A stretch of 57,298 bases of DNA from Symbiobacteriaceae bacterium (GCA_029239785.1 JARBUG010000040.1:1-57298); one strand, 5' to 3'; numbered from the stretch's first letter, positions 1 through 8,890 are shown. Program-made: numbers and translations. The notes: generated by a model not told the origin, from the sequence alone.

Positions 1-239
1 GTCATGGGGCGGCCGGACTGGTTGGCCCGGCCGAAGCCCCGCCGATGAACAACCTGGTCTCCCTGAACAATGACCAGCGCCATGCCGGGTATGCGCATCT
101 GCCGTTGGTTGCTCTCCAAGAATCGATCGATTTCCACAAAGTCTACCTGTGGTGGAGCCGCGTGCCCGACCACAGGTAAGGCTGCAGCACCATAAGCAGT
201 CAGCAGAGCAGCAGCAACCCGCTTCAACCGGCTGGCCAT
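1..239 (-). CDS. Beta-lactamase-family serine hydrolase, N-terminal fragment cut by window edge
   Basis: Translating the minus strand from the ATG at 239 gives an open frame to the window edge (79 codons). It begins with a basic, hydrophobic signal-peptide-like stretch (MASRLKRVAAALLTAYGAAA). A segment IPGMALVIVQGDQVVHRRGFG follows, which matches the start of the class C beta-lactamase/esterase fold (serine hydrolases of the AmpC/PBP4* type). A strong ribosome site, GGGGAGGGG, lies 7 nt upstream of the ATG. The catalytic SxxK and YxN motifs would lie outside the window, so activity cannot be judged. The protein is probably exported. Confidence 0.75.
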   Translation of the reverse strand, partial: MASRLKRVAAALLTAYGAAALPVVGHAAPPQVDFVEIDRFLESNQRQMRIPGMALVIVQGDQVVHRRGFGRANQSGRPM

Positions 240-370
240 TGTCACAACCCCTCCCCGATATGTCACCGGGCTGGTCGATGCGCAGTTATTTACACACAAC
301 GCGCAGACATCGAACTGCGTCACATATATCATAACATATGAACTATTGTTGAGTAATGTAATCAGGACAA

Positions 371-405
371 AGAGAAAGCGAAGACCCAAAAAGGTCTCCG
401 CTTTC
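371..405 (-). terminator. Rho-independent terminator of the tRNA-Ala transcript
   Basis: On the minus strand a perfect 10-bp stem with one G-U pair (377-386 with 393-402), extendable by AAA/TTT, has a T-rich loop and is followed by a CTCTTTG tract. It starts about 12 nt after the 3' end of tRNA-Ala. Confidence 0.7.
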
Positions 406-416
406 GTTATGTTTGT

Positions 417-492
417 TGGTGGAGCTAAGGGGATTCGAACCCCTGGCCTCGTGGGTGCGATCCACGCGCTCTCCCAGCTGAGCTATAGCCCC
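417..492 (-). tRNA. tRNA-Ala (anticodon CGC)
   Basis: A full cloverleaf can be folded on the minus strand: acceptor GGGGCTA/TAGCTCC with one G-U pair, D arm, anticodon stem CGTGG/CCACG enclosing ATCGCAC, and T arm AGGGG-TTCGAAT-CCCCT. The anticodon CGC reads the alanine codon GCG. The CCA end is encoded (419-417). Confidence 0.95.
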
Positions 493-561
493 AAGTGTAT
501 TCCCATTTTACCGAGTTCCCCTGCAACTCGTCAAGGTGCCCCCCAACTACCCATGATCGAG

Positions 562-629
562 TTGACAGTAATAGCGATATATGGTAAAATAGCAAAATTA
601 TTGACAAACACTTGGAATTTTGGTACACT
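562..629 (+). promoter_or_regulatory. Two tandem sigma-A promoters for carD
   Basis: Promoter 1 is TTGACA (562-567), a 17-bp spacer and TAAAAT (585-590). Promoter 2 is TTGACA (601-606), a 17-bp spacer and TACACT (624-629). Both point at carD, and the second lies about 60 bp before its start codon. The intervening DNA is AT-rich in a GC-rich genome. Confidence 0.8.
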
Positions 630-690
630 AGGCGCACCGAAACATCCGGCAGGCCGATGGTCCGGTCCCCGGAGGTGAGGGGGTGGGCCG

Positions 691-1170
691 ATGTTCCAGG
701 TGGGAGATAAGGTCGTCTATCCCATGCACGGTGCGGGAGTCATCGAAGCCATCGAGGAGCAGGAAGTGCTGGGGCGGCGCATGCGCTATTACGTCATGCG
801 GCTGCCAATCAACGACATGAAGGTTATGCTCCCATGCGACCACTCGCAGCACGCAGGACTGCGCGAAGTCATCTCGGAGCCGGCGCTGAACCATATGCTA
901 GACGTACTCAGAGCCCGACAGTCGCTCATGTCAAAGAACTGGAATCACCGATATCGCTCCAATATGGAAAAGATCAAAAGCGGCAACATCCTGGAGTTGG
1001 CCGAAGTCGTTCGTAACCTGGCGCAACGTGAGCGGGAAAAGGGACTCTCAACGGGTGAGCGCAAAATGCTGGATAACGCCCGCCAGATTCTGCTATCCGA
1101 GATCGTTCTGGCGAAAGATCTCGAGTTGGATCAGGCGAATCGCTTCCTGGACCAGGCGCTGGCTCAATAG
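691..1170 (+). CDS. carD: CarD/CdnL-family RNA polymerase-binding regulator
   Basis: The 159-aa protein starts with the CarD/TRCF RNA polymerase-interaction module (FQVGDKVVYPMHGAGVIE, Tudor-like, about residues 1-60). A helical C-terminal domain follows (about 70-155), the usual CdnL layout. Proteins of this family bind the RNA polymerase beta subunit and stabilise open complexes at promoters. The ATG is preceded by GGAGGTGAGG. Two tandem consensus promoters precede it and a terminator follows, so it is a single-gene transcription unit. It stands upstream of the PIN-TRAM gene, near where radA/disA are often found in Firmicutes. Confidence 0.9.
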   Translation: MFQVGDKVVYPMHGAGVIEAIEEQEVLGRRMRYYVMRLPINDMKVMLPCDHSQHAGLREVISEPALNHMLDVLRARQSLMSKNWNHRYRSNMEKIKSGNILELAEVVRNLAQREREKGLSTGERKMLDNARQILLSEIVLAKDLELDQANRFLDQALAQ

Positions 1171-1188
1171 GCAGCAACCCTCTGCTTC

Positions 1189-1217
1189 GGCGCCGGATCA
1201 TTCCGGCGCCATTTTCT
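1189..1217 (+). terminator. Terminator of carD
   Basis: A 9-bp GC stem GGCGCCGGA/TCCGGCGCC (1189-1197 with 1202-1210) has a 4-nt loop and is followed by ATTTTCTT. Confidence 0.8.
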
Positions 1218-1314
1218 TCCCTTTCGCGGGGAAAACTTAGAACCTGGAGGCAGGCTTCGGACGTCATAATAAGGGCACCGGTGTCCACTACGACGTATTC
1301 ACGGAGGTGAGGCG

Positions 1315-2412
1315 ATGTTGAAGAAAAACCTGCGGCTCATTTTAACCAGCGCGGGTATTCTTGGCGGATTGAGTTTGACGTTCTTTAGCCTGGGCCTGTT
1401 TCAAGATATTCCCGGCATTCCCCAGCATGTGCTGGTAACGCCGCTCATTTTAACGCTGGGCAGCCTGCTCGGCGGTTTGCTCGGGTTCTTCCTGTTCCCG
1501 CTGGCGACCTGGATTGAAGGTCGTCTGGCTCGAACCGCACTTATGGATCTCGTCTTTGGCGCCGTCGGTCTGATTATCGGTCTCTTCATTGCGGTCCTGC
1601 TTCAGGTGATTCTCCAGGGAATTCCGGTCATCGGCACGCTCATATCAGTGCTGTCGGCTGTCGTCTTTAGCTATTTGGGTATTAGCGTGGGCACCCGCAA
1701 GCGGGAAGAGGCCACCTCCATTTTTAGCTTCCCCGGCATCAAGAAGCATAAGGCCGACAGGGATGCCCATCAGGACGCAGCGACCGGACGCGCCAGTAGT
1801 TGCCCGAAGGTCCTCGATACCTCGGTCATTATCGACGGCCGCATCGCCGATATCGTCAAAACCGGCTTCCTGGAAGGTCCCCTGATCATTCCCGGGTTCG
1901 TGCTCGAAGAGCTGCGCCATATTGCCGACTCGTCGGATGTGCTTAAGCGCAATCGCGGCCGCCGCGGCCTCGACATTCTAAACCGCATTCAGAAGGAACT
2001 AAGCGCCGAAGTGCGCATCGACGAGCAGGACGTGGGCGAAGGCCTGGAGGTCGACTCCAAGCTGCTCAAGCTCTCCAAACTGCTGAACGGCAAGGTCGTC
2101 ACCAACGACTTTAACCTGAACAAGGTGGCCGAACTGCAGGGTGTGCCGGTGCTCAACATCAACGATCTGGCCAACGCCGTAAAGCCGGCGGTTCTCCCCG
2201 GCGAAGAGATGACCATCACCGTTATTAAGGACGGCAAGGAAGTCGGCCAGGGCGTCGCGTATCTGGACGATGGCACCATGATCGTGGTGGACGGCGGCAA
2301 GCGCTACATCGGCGACACCATCGGTGTTGTGGTAACTAGCGTATTGCAGACCGCCGCCGGACGCATGATATTTGCCAAACCCAAGGTTCAGGCAGAGAGG
2401 GTGGGCCTGTGA
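1315..2412 (+). CDS. Membrane-anchored PIN-TRAM domain protein (YacL-like)
   Basis: The protein has 365 aa. Residues 1-125 contain about four hydrophobic membrane segments. A PIN nuclease domain follows (about 164-290), with a plausible acidic site at D168 ([10 protein letters not shown]), E199, D247 and D265 (TNDFNLNK). A TRAM RNA-binding domain ends the protein (about 297-355). This is the layout of Bacillus YacL, a putative membrane-bound ribonuclease. GGAGGTGAGG precedes the ATG. It is directly followed by ispD, as in other Firmicutes. Cleavage targets are unknown. Confidence 0.9.
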   Translation: MLKKNLRLILTSAGILGGLSLTFFSLGLFQDIPGIPQHVLVTPLILTLGSLLGGLLGFFLFPLATWIEGRLARTALMDLVFGAVGLIIGLFIAVLLQVILQGIPVIGTLISVLSAVVFSYLGISVGTRKREEATSIFSFPGIKKHKADRDAHQDAATGRASSCPKVLDTSVIIDGRIADIVKTGFLEGPLIIPGFVLEELRHIADSSDVLKRNRGRRGLDILNRIQKELSAEVRIDEQDVGEGLEVDSKLLKLSKLLNGKVVTNDFNLNKVAELQGVPVLNINDLANAVKPAVLPGEEMTITVIKDGKEVGQGVAYLDDGTMIVVDGGKRYIGDTIGVVVTSVLQTAAGRMIFAKPKVQAERVGL

Positions 2413-2435
2413 GTATCCAGATCGGAGGCCTTTCG

Positions 2436-3116
2436 GTGGCGGTAAGCGCCATCATTCCGGCCGCCGGCTCTGGCAGACGTATGGGGGGAGGGACTGCCAA
2501 GCAGTTCCTCCCTCTGCGCGGCGAGCCGGTGCTGGTGCGTACTGTGCGCCTGTTCAGTGAGTGCCCGCTGGTCGATGAAATTGTGGTGGTCGCCGGCGAT
2601 GTGGAGTCGACCGCAGAACTGATCGGCCATTTCCCGAAGGTCGCGTATGTCATTCAAGGCGGCAAGGAGCGGCAGGACTCGGTCTGGGCTGGCCTGCAAA
2701 AGGTCCACTCCCGCCCGCGCATCATCTGTGTGCATGATGCCGTTCGGCCGCTGCTGACCATGGAGATGCTGGAAGGCGTGCTTCACGCCGCCGCCGAGCA
2801 TCAGGCCCAGGTGTTGGCCGTGCCCGTGAAAGATACAATCAAGATGGCGAAGCCCGACGGCATCGTGACGCAAACGCCGGACCGGTCGACGGTCTTTGCC
2901 GTGCAGACCCCGCAGGTATTCTGGGTGGAGCCCATGGCCCAGGCGTTCCGCCAGGCCATCGCCGACGGCGTGGTGGGCACCGACTGCGCTTCGCTGCTGG
3001 AGCGCATGGGCGTGCCGGTCCACATTTACCCGGGCAGCAACGAGAACATCAAGCTGACGACGCCCGAGGACTTCCTCGTCGCCGAGGCGATTCTTGAGCG
3101 CCGGGAGAGGGGGTAG
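2436..3116 (+). CDS. ispD: 2-C-methyl-D-erythritol 4-phosphate cytidylyltransferase
   Basis: IspD joins CTP to methylerythritol phosphate in the MEP isoprenoid pathway in the cytoplasm. The nucleotide-binding start AIIPAAGSGRRMGG with the following KQF, and the later VHDAVRPL segment, are IspD signatures. I chose GTG 2436 because GGAGG ends 7 nt before it and the protein then begins MAVSAIIPAAG, as in homologues. An in-frame GTG at 2409 that overlaps the PIN-TRAM stop (GTGA) is the alternative and would add nine residues. The next gene in the same pathway, ispF, starts 6 nt downstream. Confidence 0.92.
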   Translation: MAVSAIIPAAGSGRRMGGGTAKQFLPLRGEPVLVRTVRLFSECPLVDEIVVVAGDVESTAELIGHFPKVAYVIQGGKERQDSVWAGLQKVHSRPRIICVHDAVRPLLTMEMLEGVLHAAAEHQAQVLAVPVKDTIKMAKPDGIVTQTPDRSTVFAVQTPQVFWVEPMAQAFRQAIADGVVGTDCASLLERMGVPVHIYPGSNENIKLTTPEDFLVAEAILERRERG

Positions 3117-3122
3117 GCGGTC

Positions 3123-3599
3123 ATGTTCGTTGGGTTTGGCTACGATGTGCACCGCTTGGTGGAAGGGCGCCCGCTCGTGTTGGGGGGCGTCACCATCCCA
3201 CATGAAAAGGGGCTCGATGGCCACTCGGACGCCGACGTGCTGCTGCACGCCCTGATGGACGCCCTCCTGGGCGCCGCCGGCCTGCGGGACATAGGGTACC
3301 ACTTTCCCCCGAGCGACAAGGCTTACAAAGGCGCCGACAGCCTGAAGCTGCTGGAGCATGTGGTCGGCCTGCTGGCGCAGGAAGGCTTTCGCCCCGTCAA
3401 CTGCGACATGACGCTCTTGGCAGAGCGGCCGAAAATCGGCCCGCATGTAGATGCGATGAAGGCCCGCATTGCCCCGGTGCTGGGCGTGGAGGCCCGCCGG
3501 GTCGGCCTGAAGGCTACCACCAACGAGGGCATGGGCTTCGTGGGTCAGGGCGAGGGCATGGCGGCCTATGCGGTGGCGCTCATTGCTCCGGTGGGATAG
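3123..3599 (+). CDS. ispF: 2-C-methyl-D-erythritol 2,4-cyclodiphosphate synthase
   Basis: IspF cyclises CDP-methylerythritol phosphate with release of CMP in the MEP pathway; the enzyme is a zinc-dependent trimer. The 158-aa length is normal. Metal ligands are visible as D8 and H10 (GYDVHRL) and H42 or the adjacent H (LLHALMDALLGAAGLRDIG). The GHSDADVLLHA segment, DIGYHFPP and the C-terminal ATTNEGMGF are conserved. It is co-transcribed with ispD at a 6-nt gap. In Bacillus gltX follows ispF; here a T-box leader and cysE follow. Confidence 0.95.
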   Translation: MFVGFGYDVHRLVEGRPLVLGGVTIPHEKGLDGHSDADVLLHALMDALLGAAGLRDIGYHFPPSDKAYKGADSLKLLEHVVGLLAQEGFRPVNCDMTLLAERPKIGPHVDAMKARIAPVLGVEARRVGLKATTNEGMGFVGQGEGMAAYAVALIAPVG

Positions 3600-3623
3600 A
3601 CTTCTGCTCCGGTGCCGTATCTA

Positions 3624-3653
3624 TTGACACGGTTCGATTCGTCTTCATATAAT
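3624..3653 (+). promoter_or_regulatory. Promoter of the cysE-cysS-mrnC operon
   Basis: TTGACA (3624-3629), an 18-bp spacer and a perfect TATAAT (3648-3653). Transcription should begin near 3660, at the start of the T-box leader. Confidence 0.85.
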
Positions 3654-3657
3654 GAGA

Positions 3658-3970
3658 GACAATTATAGCGAAAGACCAGGAACGGGAGAAGTACCTGCGA
3701 AATGCCGCCCAGAGAGCCACCGCCAAGGCTGTAAGCGGAGGCCGGAGGAACGCAGCGAACATGCGCCCGGGAGTCGGGGTCCGAAGGGTCCAAGTGGTGT
3801 CATAGGCACCACGAGTCGGCCCGTGAGGCGCCCACGGAAGGCCACCGTTACAGGGCACAGGGTGTGTTGGCACCCCAGTAAAGTGGGACGCTTATTTCAT
3901 GAGCGTCCAATCAGAGTGGAACCGCGGGTGAACTTTGCCCGCCTCTGGCGTATGCCAGGGGCGGGCTTTT
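3658..3970 (+). promoter_or_regulatory. T-box riboswitch (probably tRNA-Cys responsive)
   Basis: The leader shows T-box landmarks in order: a Stem I with AGAGAG...GGCTGTAAG (3711-3735), the T-box core AGAGTGGAACCGCGGG (3913-3928), and a perfect 13-bp terminator stem (3937-3949 with 3953-3965) followed by TTTTA. T-boxes sense uncharged tRNA by specifier-codon pairing and switch between terminator and antiterminator. A TGC (Cys) codon at 3762-3764 after GAACA is a plausible specifier. It fits the downstream cysteine genes, but the specifier assignment is by eye. Confidence 0.92.
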
Positions 3971-4000
3971 ATATTGCTTGCGCAAAGAGGGGTGTGGGGG

Positions 4001-4696
4001 ATGTTTCGCCAGATGAAGAGAGATATACAGGTCGTTTTCGATCGTGATCCGGCGGCACGGACGGTGTGGGAGGTATTACTCTGCTATCCGGGCCTGAAGG
4101 CGCTCTGGGCGCACCGCATCGCCCACTGGCTGTGGGTGCGCAACTTCAAGTTGTTCGCCCGCATCATCTCACAAATGGCCCGTTTCTTTACGCAGATCGA
4201 AATCCATCCCGGGGCGACGATTGGCCAGGGTTTCTTCATCGACCATGGCAGTGGTGTGGTGATTGGTGAGACTACCGAAATTGGCGACAACGTGACGCTC
4301 TATCAGGGGGTAACCCTTGGCGGAACTGGGCATGAAAAAGGGAAGAGGCATCCGACCATCGGCAACGACGTGGTGGTGGGGAACGGCGCCCGCATTCTGG
4401 GGTCGTTCACGGTTGGGTCCGGCAGCCGGATCGGCGCCGGCGCTGTGGTGCTGCGGGAGGTTCCCGAGGATGCGACGGTGGTGGGTAACCCCGGGCGCAT
4501 CGTGCGACAGGGTGGCCAAAAGGTCGATCCGCTCGATCATGTAAAGCTGCCTGATCCGGTCATGGCAATGTTTGATACAATTCATAAGGAAATGCAGGCG
4601 CTGCGCCGGCGGGTGGATTCGCTCGAGTCGGAGAATGCGGTGCTGCGCCGGTCACTACAGGAGGGCGTTTTTGATGGCAATTCGGATATTCAATGA
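4001..4696 (+). CDS. cysE: Serine O-acetyltransferase
   Basis: CysE acetylates serine with acetyl-CoA, the first step of cysteine synthesis. The 231-aa protein has the N-terminal helical part and then hexapeptide left-handed beta-helix repeats (about 60-180), with the active-site stretch [11 protein letters not shown] and GVTLGGTG. The start ATG 4001 is preceded by AAAGAGGGG. Upstream in-frame starts would lie inside the T-box terminator. The stop overlaps cysS by 23 nt, which indicates translational coupling. Its expression should be controlled by the T-box. Confidence 0.95.
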   Translation: MFRQMKRDIQVVFDRDPAARTVWEVLLCYPGLKALWAHRIAHWLWVRNFKLFARIISQMARFFTQIEIHPGATIGQGFFIDHGSGVVIGETTEIGDNVTLYQGVTLGGTGHEKGKRHPTIGNDVVVGNGARILGSFTVGSGSRIGAGAVVLREVPEDATVVGNPGRIVRQGGQKVDPLDHVKLPDPVMAMFDTIHKEMQALRRRVDSLESENAVLRRSLQEGVFDGNSDIQ

Positions 4697-6092
4697 CCTG
4701 ACCCGGCAGAAGGAAGAGTTTGTGCCGCTGGAGCCGGGCAAGGTCCGGTTCTATAACTGCGGCCCCACGGTGTACGGCTACTTCCACATTGGCAACGGGC
4801 GGAGCTTTGTGGCGGCCGATGCCATTCGCCGCTATTTGATGTACCGCGGGTACAAGGTGACGTTTGTCCAGAACTTCACCGACATTGATGACAAGATGAT
4901 CAACCGGGCCAACGAGCGGGGCATTACCGTCAAGCAGTTGGCCGACGAAATGGTTGCGGCTTACTTCGAGGATGTGAAGGGCCTGGGTGTGCTGCCGGCC
5001 GACATTCACCCGAAGGCCACGGAGCTGATTCCTGAGCAGATCGCGATGATTCAGGAACTGATCGATCAGGGGTACGCCTACGCTGTGGAAGGCGGCGACG
5101 TTTACTTCCGGGTAACGAAGAAGCTTGATTACGGCAAGCTCTCTCGCAAGAACCTGGATGACCTGCTGGCCGGCGCTTCGGAGCGGGTTGACCCGGACGA
5201 CCGGAAAGAGCACCCCTTTGACTTTGCCCTGTGGAAGGGGCAGAAGCCGGGCGAACCCGCCTGGGAGGCGCCCTGGGGCGCCGGGCGCCCGGGCTGGCAT
5301 ATTGAGTGCTCGGCCATGGCCCGCAAGTACCTGGGCGAGACGATCGATCTCCACGGCGGCGGCGAGGATTTGCTCTTCCCGCACCACGAGAACGAGATCG
5401 CCCAGAGCGAGGCGTGCAACCATCAGCCGTTCTCGAAGTACTGGGTACACAACGCCTTCCTGAATATCGAAGGCGAAAAGATGTCCAAGTCGAAGAACAA
5501 CTTCTTCACGGTGCGTGACATTCTGAAGGAGTATGAGGGTGAGGTTGTCCGCCTCTACCTGCTGAATGCGCATTATCGGACGCAGCTTGACTTCCGGCGT
5601 GAACTGGTCGACCAGACCAAGGGCGCCCTGGAGCGGATGCGCAACACCGTCTCGAACTTGCAGCACATCGTGCAGTCGGCGGAAGTCAAGGATTTGACGC
5701 CGGACGAGGCCCAGGTGCTGGGTGAGCTTTCGCAGGCCCGGCAACGCTTTGTGGAGGCCATGGATGATGACTTCAACACGGCCGGCGGCATTTCTGTGCT
5801 GTTTGAGCTCGTGCGGGAGATTAACAGCCGGGTGCAGCAGGGTGCTTCGGCTGGGCTGGCGCAGGGCGCCCTGGACCTGCTGAAGGAGCTGGCCGATGTG
5901 CTGGGCCTGCTGCAGGGGGCCTTTGAGGCCAAGGCCGACCTCGATGCTGAGGTGCAGGCGCTGGTTGATGCCCGGCAGGCGGCCCGCAAGGGGAAGAACT
6001 TTGCCGAGGCTGACCGGCTGCGCAACCAGTTGAACGACATGGGTATCATTTTGGAAGATACGCCTCAGGGAGTGCGGTGGAAGCGGAAGTGA
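4674..6092 (+). CDS. cysS: Cysteinyl-tRNA synthetase
   Basis: This class I aminoacyl-tRNA synthetase (472 aa) charges tRNA-Cys. The HIGH-like motif is FHIGN in the N-terminal part, the KMSKS loop is GEKMSKSKN, and the zinc-binding region starts with the N-terminal CGPTVY. The start ATG 4674 follows CAGGAGGG and gives the expected MAIRIFND start. It lies within the end of cysE and is under the same T-box, so cysteine supply and charging are controlled together. Confidence 0.96.
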   Translation: MAIRIFNDLTRQKEEFVPLEPGKVRFYNCGPTVYGYFHIGNGRSFVAADAIRRYLMYRGYKVTFVQNFTDIDDKMINRANERGITVKQLADEMVAAYFEDVKGLGVLPADIHPKATELIPEQIAMIQELIDQGYAYAVEGGDVYFRVTKKLDYGKLSRKNLDDLLAGASERVDPDDRKEHPFDFALWKGQKPGEPAWEAPWGAGRPGWHIECSAMARKYLGETIDLHGGGEDLLFPHHENEIAQSEACNHQPFSKYWVHNAFLNIEGEKMSKSKNNFFTVRDILKEYEGEVVRLYLLNAHYRTQLDFRRELVDQTKGALERMRNTVSNLQHIVQSAEVKDLTPDEAQVLGELSQARQRFVEAMDDDFNTAGGISVLFELVREINSRVQQGASAGLAQGALDLLKELADVLGLLQGAFEAKADLDAEVQALVDARQAARKGKNFAEADRLRNQLNDMGIILEDTPQGVRWKRK

Positions 6093-6511
6093 GCGATTTT
6101 GTCCCCGATCCGCTACAAATGGAGCAGCCGATGAAGAATCCCCTGCTGTTGCCGCCGCTGACGCTAGCGTATGTGGGCGATGCCGTGTACGAGTTGTTTG
6201 TGCGGCGCCGCTTGCTGGAGTTGGGGCATGTGCGGGTGAACGATTTGCATAAGACCGCTGTGCGGTATGTGCGGGCCGCGGCCCAGGCGAAGGCGGTGGC
6301 GGAGTTGCTGCCCACGCTTTCCGAGGAGGAGCAGGATGTGGTGCGGCGGGGCCGGAACGCCAAGAGCCATGCGGCGCCCAAGGGGAGCGATGCGGCTGAG
6401 TATGCGGCTTCGACGTCATTTGAGACGCTGGCCGGTTACTTGTACCTGGCTGGGCGGTATGAGCGGTTGGAGCAGGTGTTGGGGGCTGCGGCTCGCTACC
6501 TGGAGGGCTGA
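6077..6511 (+). CDS. mrnC: Mini-ribonuclease III
   Basis: Mini-III trims 23S rRNA ends in Firmicutes. It is an RNase III catalytic domain without the dsRNA-binding domain. The 144-aa product shows LAYVGDAVYELFVR near the N-terminus, with the catalytic acidic signature, and a late helical acidic region (ASTSFETLAGYLY). The GTG start at 6077 overlaps the end of cysS by 16 nt. In-frame ATGs at 6119 and 6131 are alternatives; the one at 6131 has GGAG upstream. The position after cysS is conserved in Firmicutes. Confidence 0.9.
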   Translation: MEAEVSDFVPDPLQMEQPMKNPLLLPPLTLAYVGDAVYELFVRRRLLELGHVRVNDLHKTAVRYVRAAAQAKAVAELLPTLSEEEQDVVRRGRNAKSHAAPKGSDAAEYAASTSFETLAGYLYLAGRYERLEQVLGAAARYLEG

Positions 6512-6548
6512 ACCCTCGGCCAGGGGCCAAACCGGTTGAAAACGAGTT

Positions 6549-6581
6549 GACGGGCGGCACCATTCGATGGTGCCGCCCGTC
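6549..6581. terminator. Strong 15-bp hairpin between mrnC and pirin remnant
   Basis: A perfect 15-bp GC-rich stem (6549-6563 with 6567-6581) with a 3-nt loop lies between two convergent transcription units. No T-tract follows on either strand, so it may terminate in both directions inefficiently or protect RNA ends. Confidence 0.55.
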
Positions 6582-6613
6582 GTCATACTGGCGCCTGGTG
6601 GGCGCCGCTAACC

Positions 6614-6955
6614 CTAGATTGTGTCCCAGAGCACCAACTCGGCCGCCCCCGTGGCCTTGATGTTCAGGATCTCTTCCTGCTTGATGCGGGCCTGGTCGGC
6701 CTTGCCCAGGGTCTCACCGTTCACCGTCACCTCGCCGTCAATCACGAAGAGGTAGGCGTGGCGGCCCTCGCCGAGCTTGTGGGCCATTTCGTCACCGGCA
6801 GTGAGGGAACTGACAAAGAACGTGGCGTCCTGGTTCATGTGCAGAGCCCCCTCCACCGGGCGCCCGGAGACCACGGGCAGCAGTTTGCCCTGACGGTCTT
6901 CCTGCGTGAAACCTGCTGGTCCGTACCCCTCGTACCTTCGAATGTCAAGCGACAT
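6614..6955 (-). pseudogene. 5'-truncated pirin/YhaK-type cupin remnant
   Basis: The 113 codons from MSLDIRRYEG to the stop match only the second half of a pirin/YhaK-type bicupin: RQGKLLPVVS, then EGRHAYLFVIDGEVTVNG, then a terminal AAELVLWD. The N-terminal cupin with the metal ligands (HxH...) is absent. The sequence instead runs straight into the paaK start region, and no clear ribosome site precedes the ATG. It looks like the tail left after a deletion or insertion at the paaK junction. It might still be translated, but a catalytic pirin is unlikely. Confidence 0.65.
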
Positions 6956-6976
6956 AGCATGGGGCGAGGTGGCGCT

Positions 6977-8284
6977 ATGATCTACAACCTGCAGATGGAG
7001 TGTATGGACCGGCCGGCCCTTTGCCGGCTCCAGGCGGAGCGCCTGGGCGAGACGTTGCAGCGGGTGGCGGCGCTGCCGTTCTATGTGGCCCGCGGGATGG
7101 GGGAACTCGCTGCCGGGGCGGTCGGGCGCCCCGCCGGCCCCGCCGGGGCCCTGCTCGAACACCTGGAGCGCCTCCCTTTCACCACAAAGCAGGACCTGCG
7201 CGACCAGTACCCGTTCGGCCTCTTCGCCGTGCCGCAACGGGACTTGGCCCGGGTCCATGCTACGTCAGGCACCCGGGGAAAACCGACCCTGGTGGGCTAC
7301 ACCAAAAACGACCTGGCGACCTGGGCCGAACTCTGCGCCCGCCTGCTGGCCGGGGCCGGCGCCCGGCCCGGCGACACCCTGCACGTGGCCCTCAACTACG
7401 GCCTCTTCACCGGCGGCCTGGGCATTCACGGGGGCGCCGAACGGTTGGGCTGCCTGGTAGTACCGGCTTCCGCAGGCTCAACCCATCGCCAGCTGCTGCT
7501 CATGAACGACCTGCGCCCCGTGGGGCTGAAAGCGACGCCATCCTATGCGCTGCACCTGGCCGAGGTCGCCGAGCAGGAGGGCATCGACCCGCGCTCCTTC
7601 GGCCTGCGCTACGGCATTTTCGGGGCGGAGCCCTGGTCGGAGGCGGTGCGGGCCCGCCTGGAGGAGCGCTTTGGCTTCCTGGCCTACGACTCCTACGGCC
7701 TCAGCGAAATGCTCGGGCCGGGCGTGGCCTGGGAATGCGAGCACCGTAACGGGCTCCACCTCGCTGAGGACCACTTCCTGCCCGAGATCATCGACCCGAT
7801 GACCGGCCACCGCCTCCCGCCAGGCGAAGAAGGGGAGCTGGTGCTCACCTCGCTGACCAAGGAGGCCTACCCGCTCATTCGGTTCCGCACCGGCGACCGG
7901 ACCGTCATGCTGCCCGACCCCTGCCCCTGCGGCCGCACTCACATCCGCATCGACCGCATACGCGGCCGGGTCGACGAAATGCTGATCATTCGCGGCGTCA
8001 ACCTGTTTCCGACCGAGGTCGAGCGGGTGCTGCTCAGCTTTCCCGAGCTCCACCACCGGTACCAGGTCCGGCTGTGGCGGCACGGTGCCCTTGATGAGGC
8101 GGAGGTGCTGGTGGAGCCCCGGCGCCCGCAGGAGACCGACGAGGCTGCCCTTGCCCGCCGGCTCAAGGCCGCCATCAAACAGGAGTTGGGCGTCGCCATG
8201 GGCGTTCGGGTTGCGACAATCCCCGACGGCGAGGGGAGGAACAAGGCGCTCAGGGTCATCGACGAGCGCAGCGGCGTATCCTGA
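6977..8284 (+). CDS. paaK: Phenylacetate-CoA ligase (PaaK family, AMP-forming)
   Basis: This ANL-superfamily ligase activates phenylacetate or a similar aromatic acid with ATP and CoA. The 435-aa length is typical of PaaK. The P-loop-like ATSGTRGKPTLVGYT, the later YDSYGLSEM adenylation motif, FRTGDRT, and IRGVNLFPTEVE of the C-terminal domain are all present. The start ATG 6977 has GAGGTGG upstream; longer frames to 6758 run antisense through the pirin remnant. No other paa genes are nearby. The next gene is an HPPD-like VOC protein, which hints at a link to aromatic compounds. Confidence 0.9.
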   Translation: MIYNLQMECMDRPALCRLQAERLGETLQRVAALPFYVARGMGELAAGAVGRPAGPAGALLEHLERLPFTTKQDLRDQYPFGLFAVPQRDLARVHATSGTRGKPTLVGYTKNDLATWAELCARLLAGAGARPGDTLHVALNYGLFTGGLGIHGGAERLGCLVVPASAGSTHRQLLLMNDLRPVGLKATPSYALHLAEVAEQEGIDPRSFGLRYGIFGAEPWSEAVRARLEERFGFLAYDSYGLSEMLGPGVAWECEHRNGLHLAEDHFLPEIIDPMTGHRLPPGEEGELVLTSLTKEAYPLIRFRTGDRTVMLPDPCPCGRTHIRIDRIRGRVDEMLIIRGVNLFPTEVERVLLSFPELHHRYQVRLWRHGALDEAEVLVEPRRPQETDEAALARRLKAAIKQELGVAMGVRVATIPDGEGRNKALRVIDERSGVS

Positions 8285-8296
8285 CACCGGAAGGGG

Positions 8297-8824
8297 GTGG
8301 AAAGACTGACGGAGGGACCTAACACGAGTCCGGATCTGAGCGTACTTAGCGGCAGCCTGCGCACGGTCGACCATCTGGCGGTGGCTGTGGATGACCTGGA
8401 GGCAGCGGTGGCATTCTACCGCGACCGCCTGGGTTTTGCCGAAAGCGAGCGCCGTGAGACGGTCGGCACCAAAACGGGTATGCTTTCCGTGGTCATGCAG
8501 GCGGGCGACCTGAAAGTGGTACTGCTCAAGGGCACATCGCCCGAATCACAGGTCTCCCGGTACGTGGCCGAATACGGCCCGGGCGTCCAGCACGTGGCTT
8601 TCATGGTCGAGGGCATCGAGTCAGTGGTGGCAGACCTGCGGGAGCGGGGGCTGCCGTTTGACACCGATGTGATCATCGGGCCCGGGCTGAAGCAGGCCTT
8701 CTCCCGCCGCGACCCCGTCTCCGGGATGATGTTCGAACTGATCGAGCGCACCGGCAACGAAGGCTTCCATGATGATAACGTCAAGAAGCTGTTTGCGGCG
8801 CTGGAGGAAAACGACTCGTTTTGA
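8297..8824 (+). CDS. Single-domain VOC protein resembling the HPPD catalytic domain
   Basis: The 175-aa protein is one VOC module with a full 2-His-1-Glu ferrous iron triad: H26 (TVDHLAVAV), H99 (GVQHVAF) and E147 (FELIER). The end, ELIERTGNEGF...VKKLFAALE, closely resembles the C-terminal catalytic part of 4-hydroxyphenylpyruvate dioxygenase, which is about twice as long because it has two VOC halves. The GTG start 12 nt after paaK suggests co-transcription. A homodimeric Fe-dependent dioxygenase acting on an aromatic or keto acid is possible; glyoxalase-type or resistance-type VOC proteins are alternatives. Confidence 0.75.
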   Translation: MERLTEGPNTSPDLSVLSGSLRTVDHLAVAVDDLEAAVAFYRDRLGFAESERRETVGTKTGMLSVVMQAGDLKVVLLKGTSPESQVSRYVAEYGPGVQHVAFMVEGIESVVADLRERGLPFDTDVIIGPGLKQAFSRRDPVSGMMFELIERTGNEGFHDDNVKKLFAALEENDSF

Positions 8825-8851
8825 GGAAGGGGCATGCGCCCCGTCGCAAGG

Positions 8852-8890
8852 GGAGGGGGCGGGCGCTCTTTTCGAGGGCCATCCCCCTCC
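8852..8890 (+). terminator. Hairpin after the VOC gene
   Basis: GGAGGGGG (8852-8859) pairs with CCCCCTCC (8883-8890), with partial inner pairing, followed by TTTCC. It lies between the VOC gene and thyA. The T-tract is weak, so this is only a probable terminator. Confidence 0.4.

Noticed and set aside
3652-4047. 131-codon frame inside the T-box leader
   Set aside because: It covers the T-box core and terminator; no ribosome site.
4560-6563. 667-codon minus-strand open frame
   Set aside because: Antisense to cysS and mrnC, without recognisable domains.
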